DNA of 64,000 nt from Archilochus colubris (Eukaryota > Chordata > Aves > Apodiformes > Trochilidae), in NCBI GenBank assembly GCA_023079485.1, contig CM041085.1:30365121-30429120 (forward strand). Reading direction: 5' to 3'. Numbering within the stretch: the stretch's first letter is position 1; each line of letters begins with the position of its first letter. Both the position numbers and the translations under genes were made by a program. Shown here in pieces: positions 63,501 to 64,000 of the stretch. The notes beneath the pieces are model-generated. The model ran no database searches. It was not told where the DNA came from and saw only the letters and a program-made list of their open reading frames with translations.

Positions 63501-64000
63501 AGCTATTGCTCGGCTTTTAATAGGAATTGTCACGTTGCTGCTTCTTGTTCTATACTAATTTCACATCTCAGTTCTCAGTATCAGTCTTCATGACTATCAA
63601 GCAAATAATGCAAAAAAATCTCATGCCATCCCATTCCCTCGTTCCTCATAGGGATAAAAAATTCAGGGGCAATCCATTCTGCGTTAAGAACTTTGTCTCT
63701 CATTCCTCTCATCATAAAAACAAAAGAAGGAACAAATAAATAGTAGCCATTTAACTACTTAATAAGAAATATATACAATTCTAACAGGGGATCTCTAGGT
63801 TATTCAGCAAAACCTTGTTCTCTCAACCCTCACTCAGTAGTTTCCTGTATAACTCTGCAAAAAGTCCCACCAAACCCCTGTGCACTCTCTTGTATGTTTA
63901 TATGGCCAGTTACAGGAAACCATCCTCCTTTCAGTATTATTTGGAAACCTGATTAATATTTCAGGTGCTTGGAGGCTAATAGAAATTTTGTGCAAGTCCA

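Larger units (their letters stand above)
54563..64000. other. Gene-poor AT-rich stretch to the window end
   Basis: No recognisable gene over 9.4 kb. Overlapping plus-strand frames at 58943-59507 (120 and 111 codons) and minus-strand frames at 62704-63501 (81-119 codons) lack known domains and consistent splice structure. Simple sequence includes a GAA run at 58210-58228, T/G-rich sequence at 60461-60512, a TAAA run at 62046-62060 and a purine-rich block at about 57150-57660. Strong donor-like motifs on the minus strand near 61577 (GTAG|GTAAGA) and 61428 (ACAG|GTAAGA) have no convincing exon. Confidence 0.5.

Noticed and set aside
62704..63501. Cluster of minus-strand frames of 81-119 codons
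   Set aside because: The frames overlap in different phases and include low-complexity Lys/Pro sequence from a T/G-rich tract; no family is recognised.

Overview
The window reads as nuclear DNA from a bird. It is AT-rich and carries many 5'-truncated CR1 LINE copies. Five belong to one avian-type subfamily: they share the 3' tail TTGGAAGGGACCTC...AAGTCCAACCC, and several end in repeated ATTCTATG units. Reverse-transcriptase fragments of CR1 are the only protein family I recognise. I see no LTR retrovirus, bacterial or plasmid feature, rRNA or CRISPR array. The prompt allows for an undescribed system; I do not see one here.

Layout. 1-6.3 kb is gene-free and holds a ~395-bp inverted repeat (1240-1634 and 3066-3460, about 98% identical over a 1.4-kb spacer), a MIR-like SINE relic and a CR1 tail. 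6.5-22 kb is AT-rich, with only simple repeats, a decayed CR1 tail and one microexon-like motif. 22-25.4 kb holds the two longest CR1 copies, in opposite orientations. 25-46 kb is again gene-poor, with an older CR1 tail near 29.5 kb and a tail-out CR1 pair at 40.1-40.8 kb. The one strong regulatory landmark is a CpG island of about 1.9 kb (46.38-48.26 kb). It has GC boxes, G-rich tracts, TATA-like boxes, a CTG run, splice donors on both strands and a ~105-bp ATT microsatellite. It most likely marks the 5' end of a gene whose body I cannot identify; it could be transcribed in either or both directions. 48.3-51.6 kb contains an ancient amniote CR1 relic, a tRNA-SINE-like head and a young CR1. 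51.6-64 kb is gene-poor, apart from one minus-strand segment (54.56 to 54.17 kb) with an acceptor-like site, a 71-codon frame and a poly(A) signal, arranged like a terminal exon.

Interpretation. The simplest reading is intergenic or long-intron sequence around one promoter. No coding exon can be called with confidence. Most open frames are short, lack recognisable domains, or come from GC-rich or simple-repeat translation. Exon, conserved-element and SINE calls below were made by eye and carry low confidence as marked.
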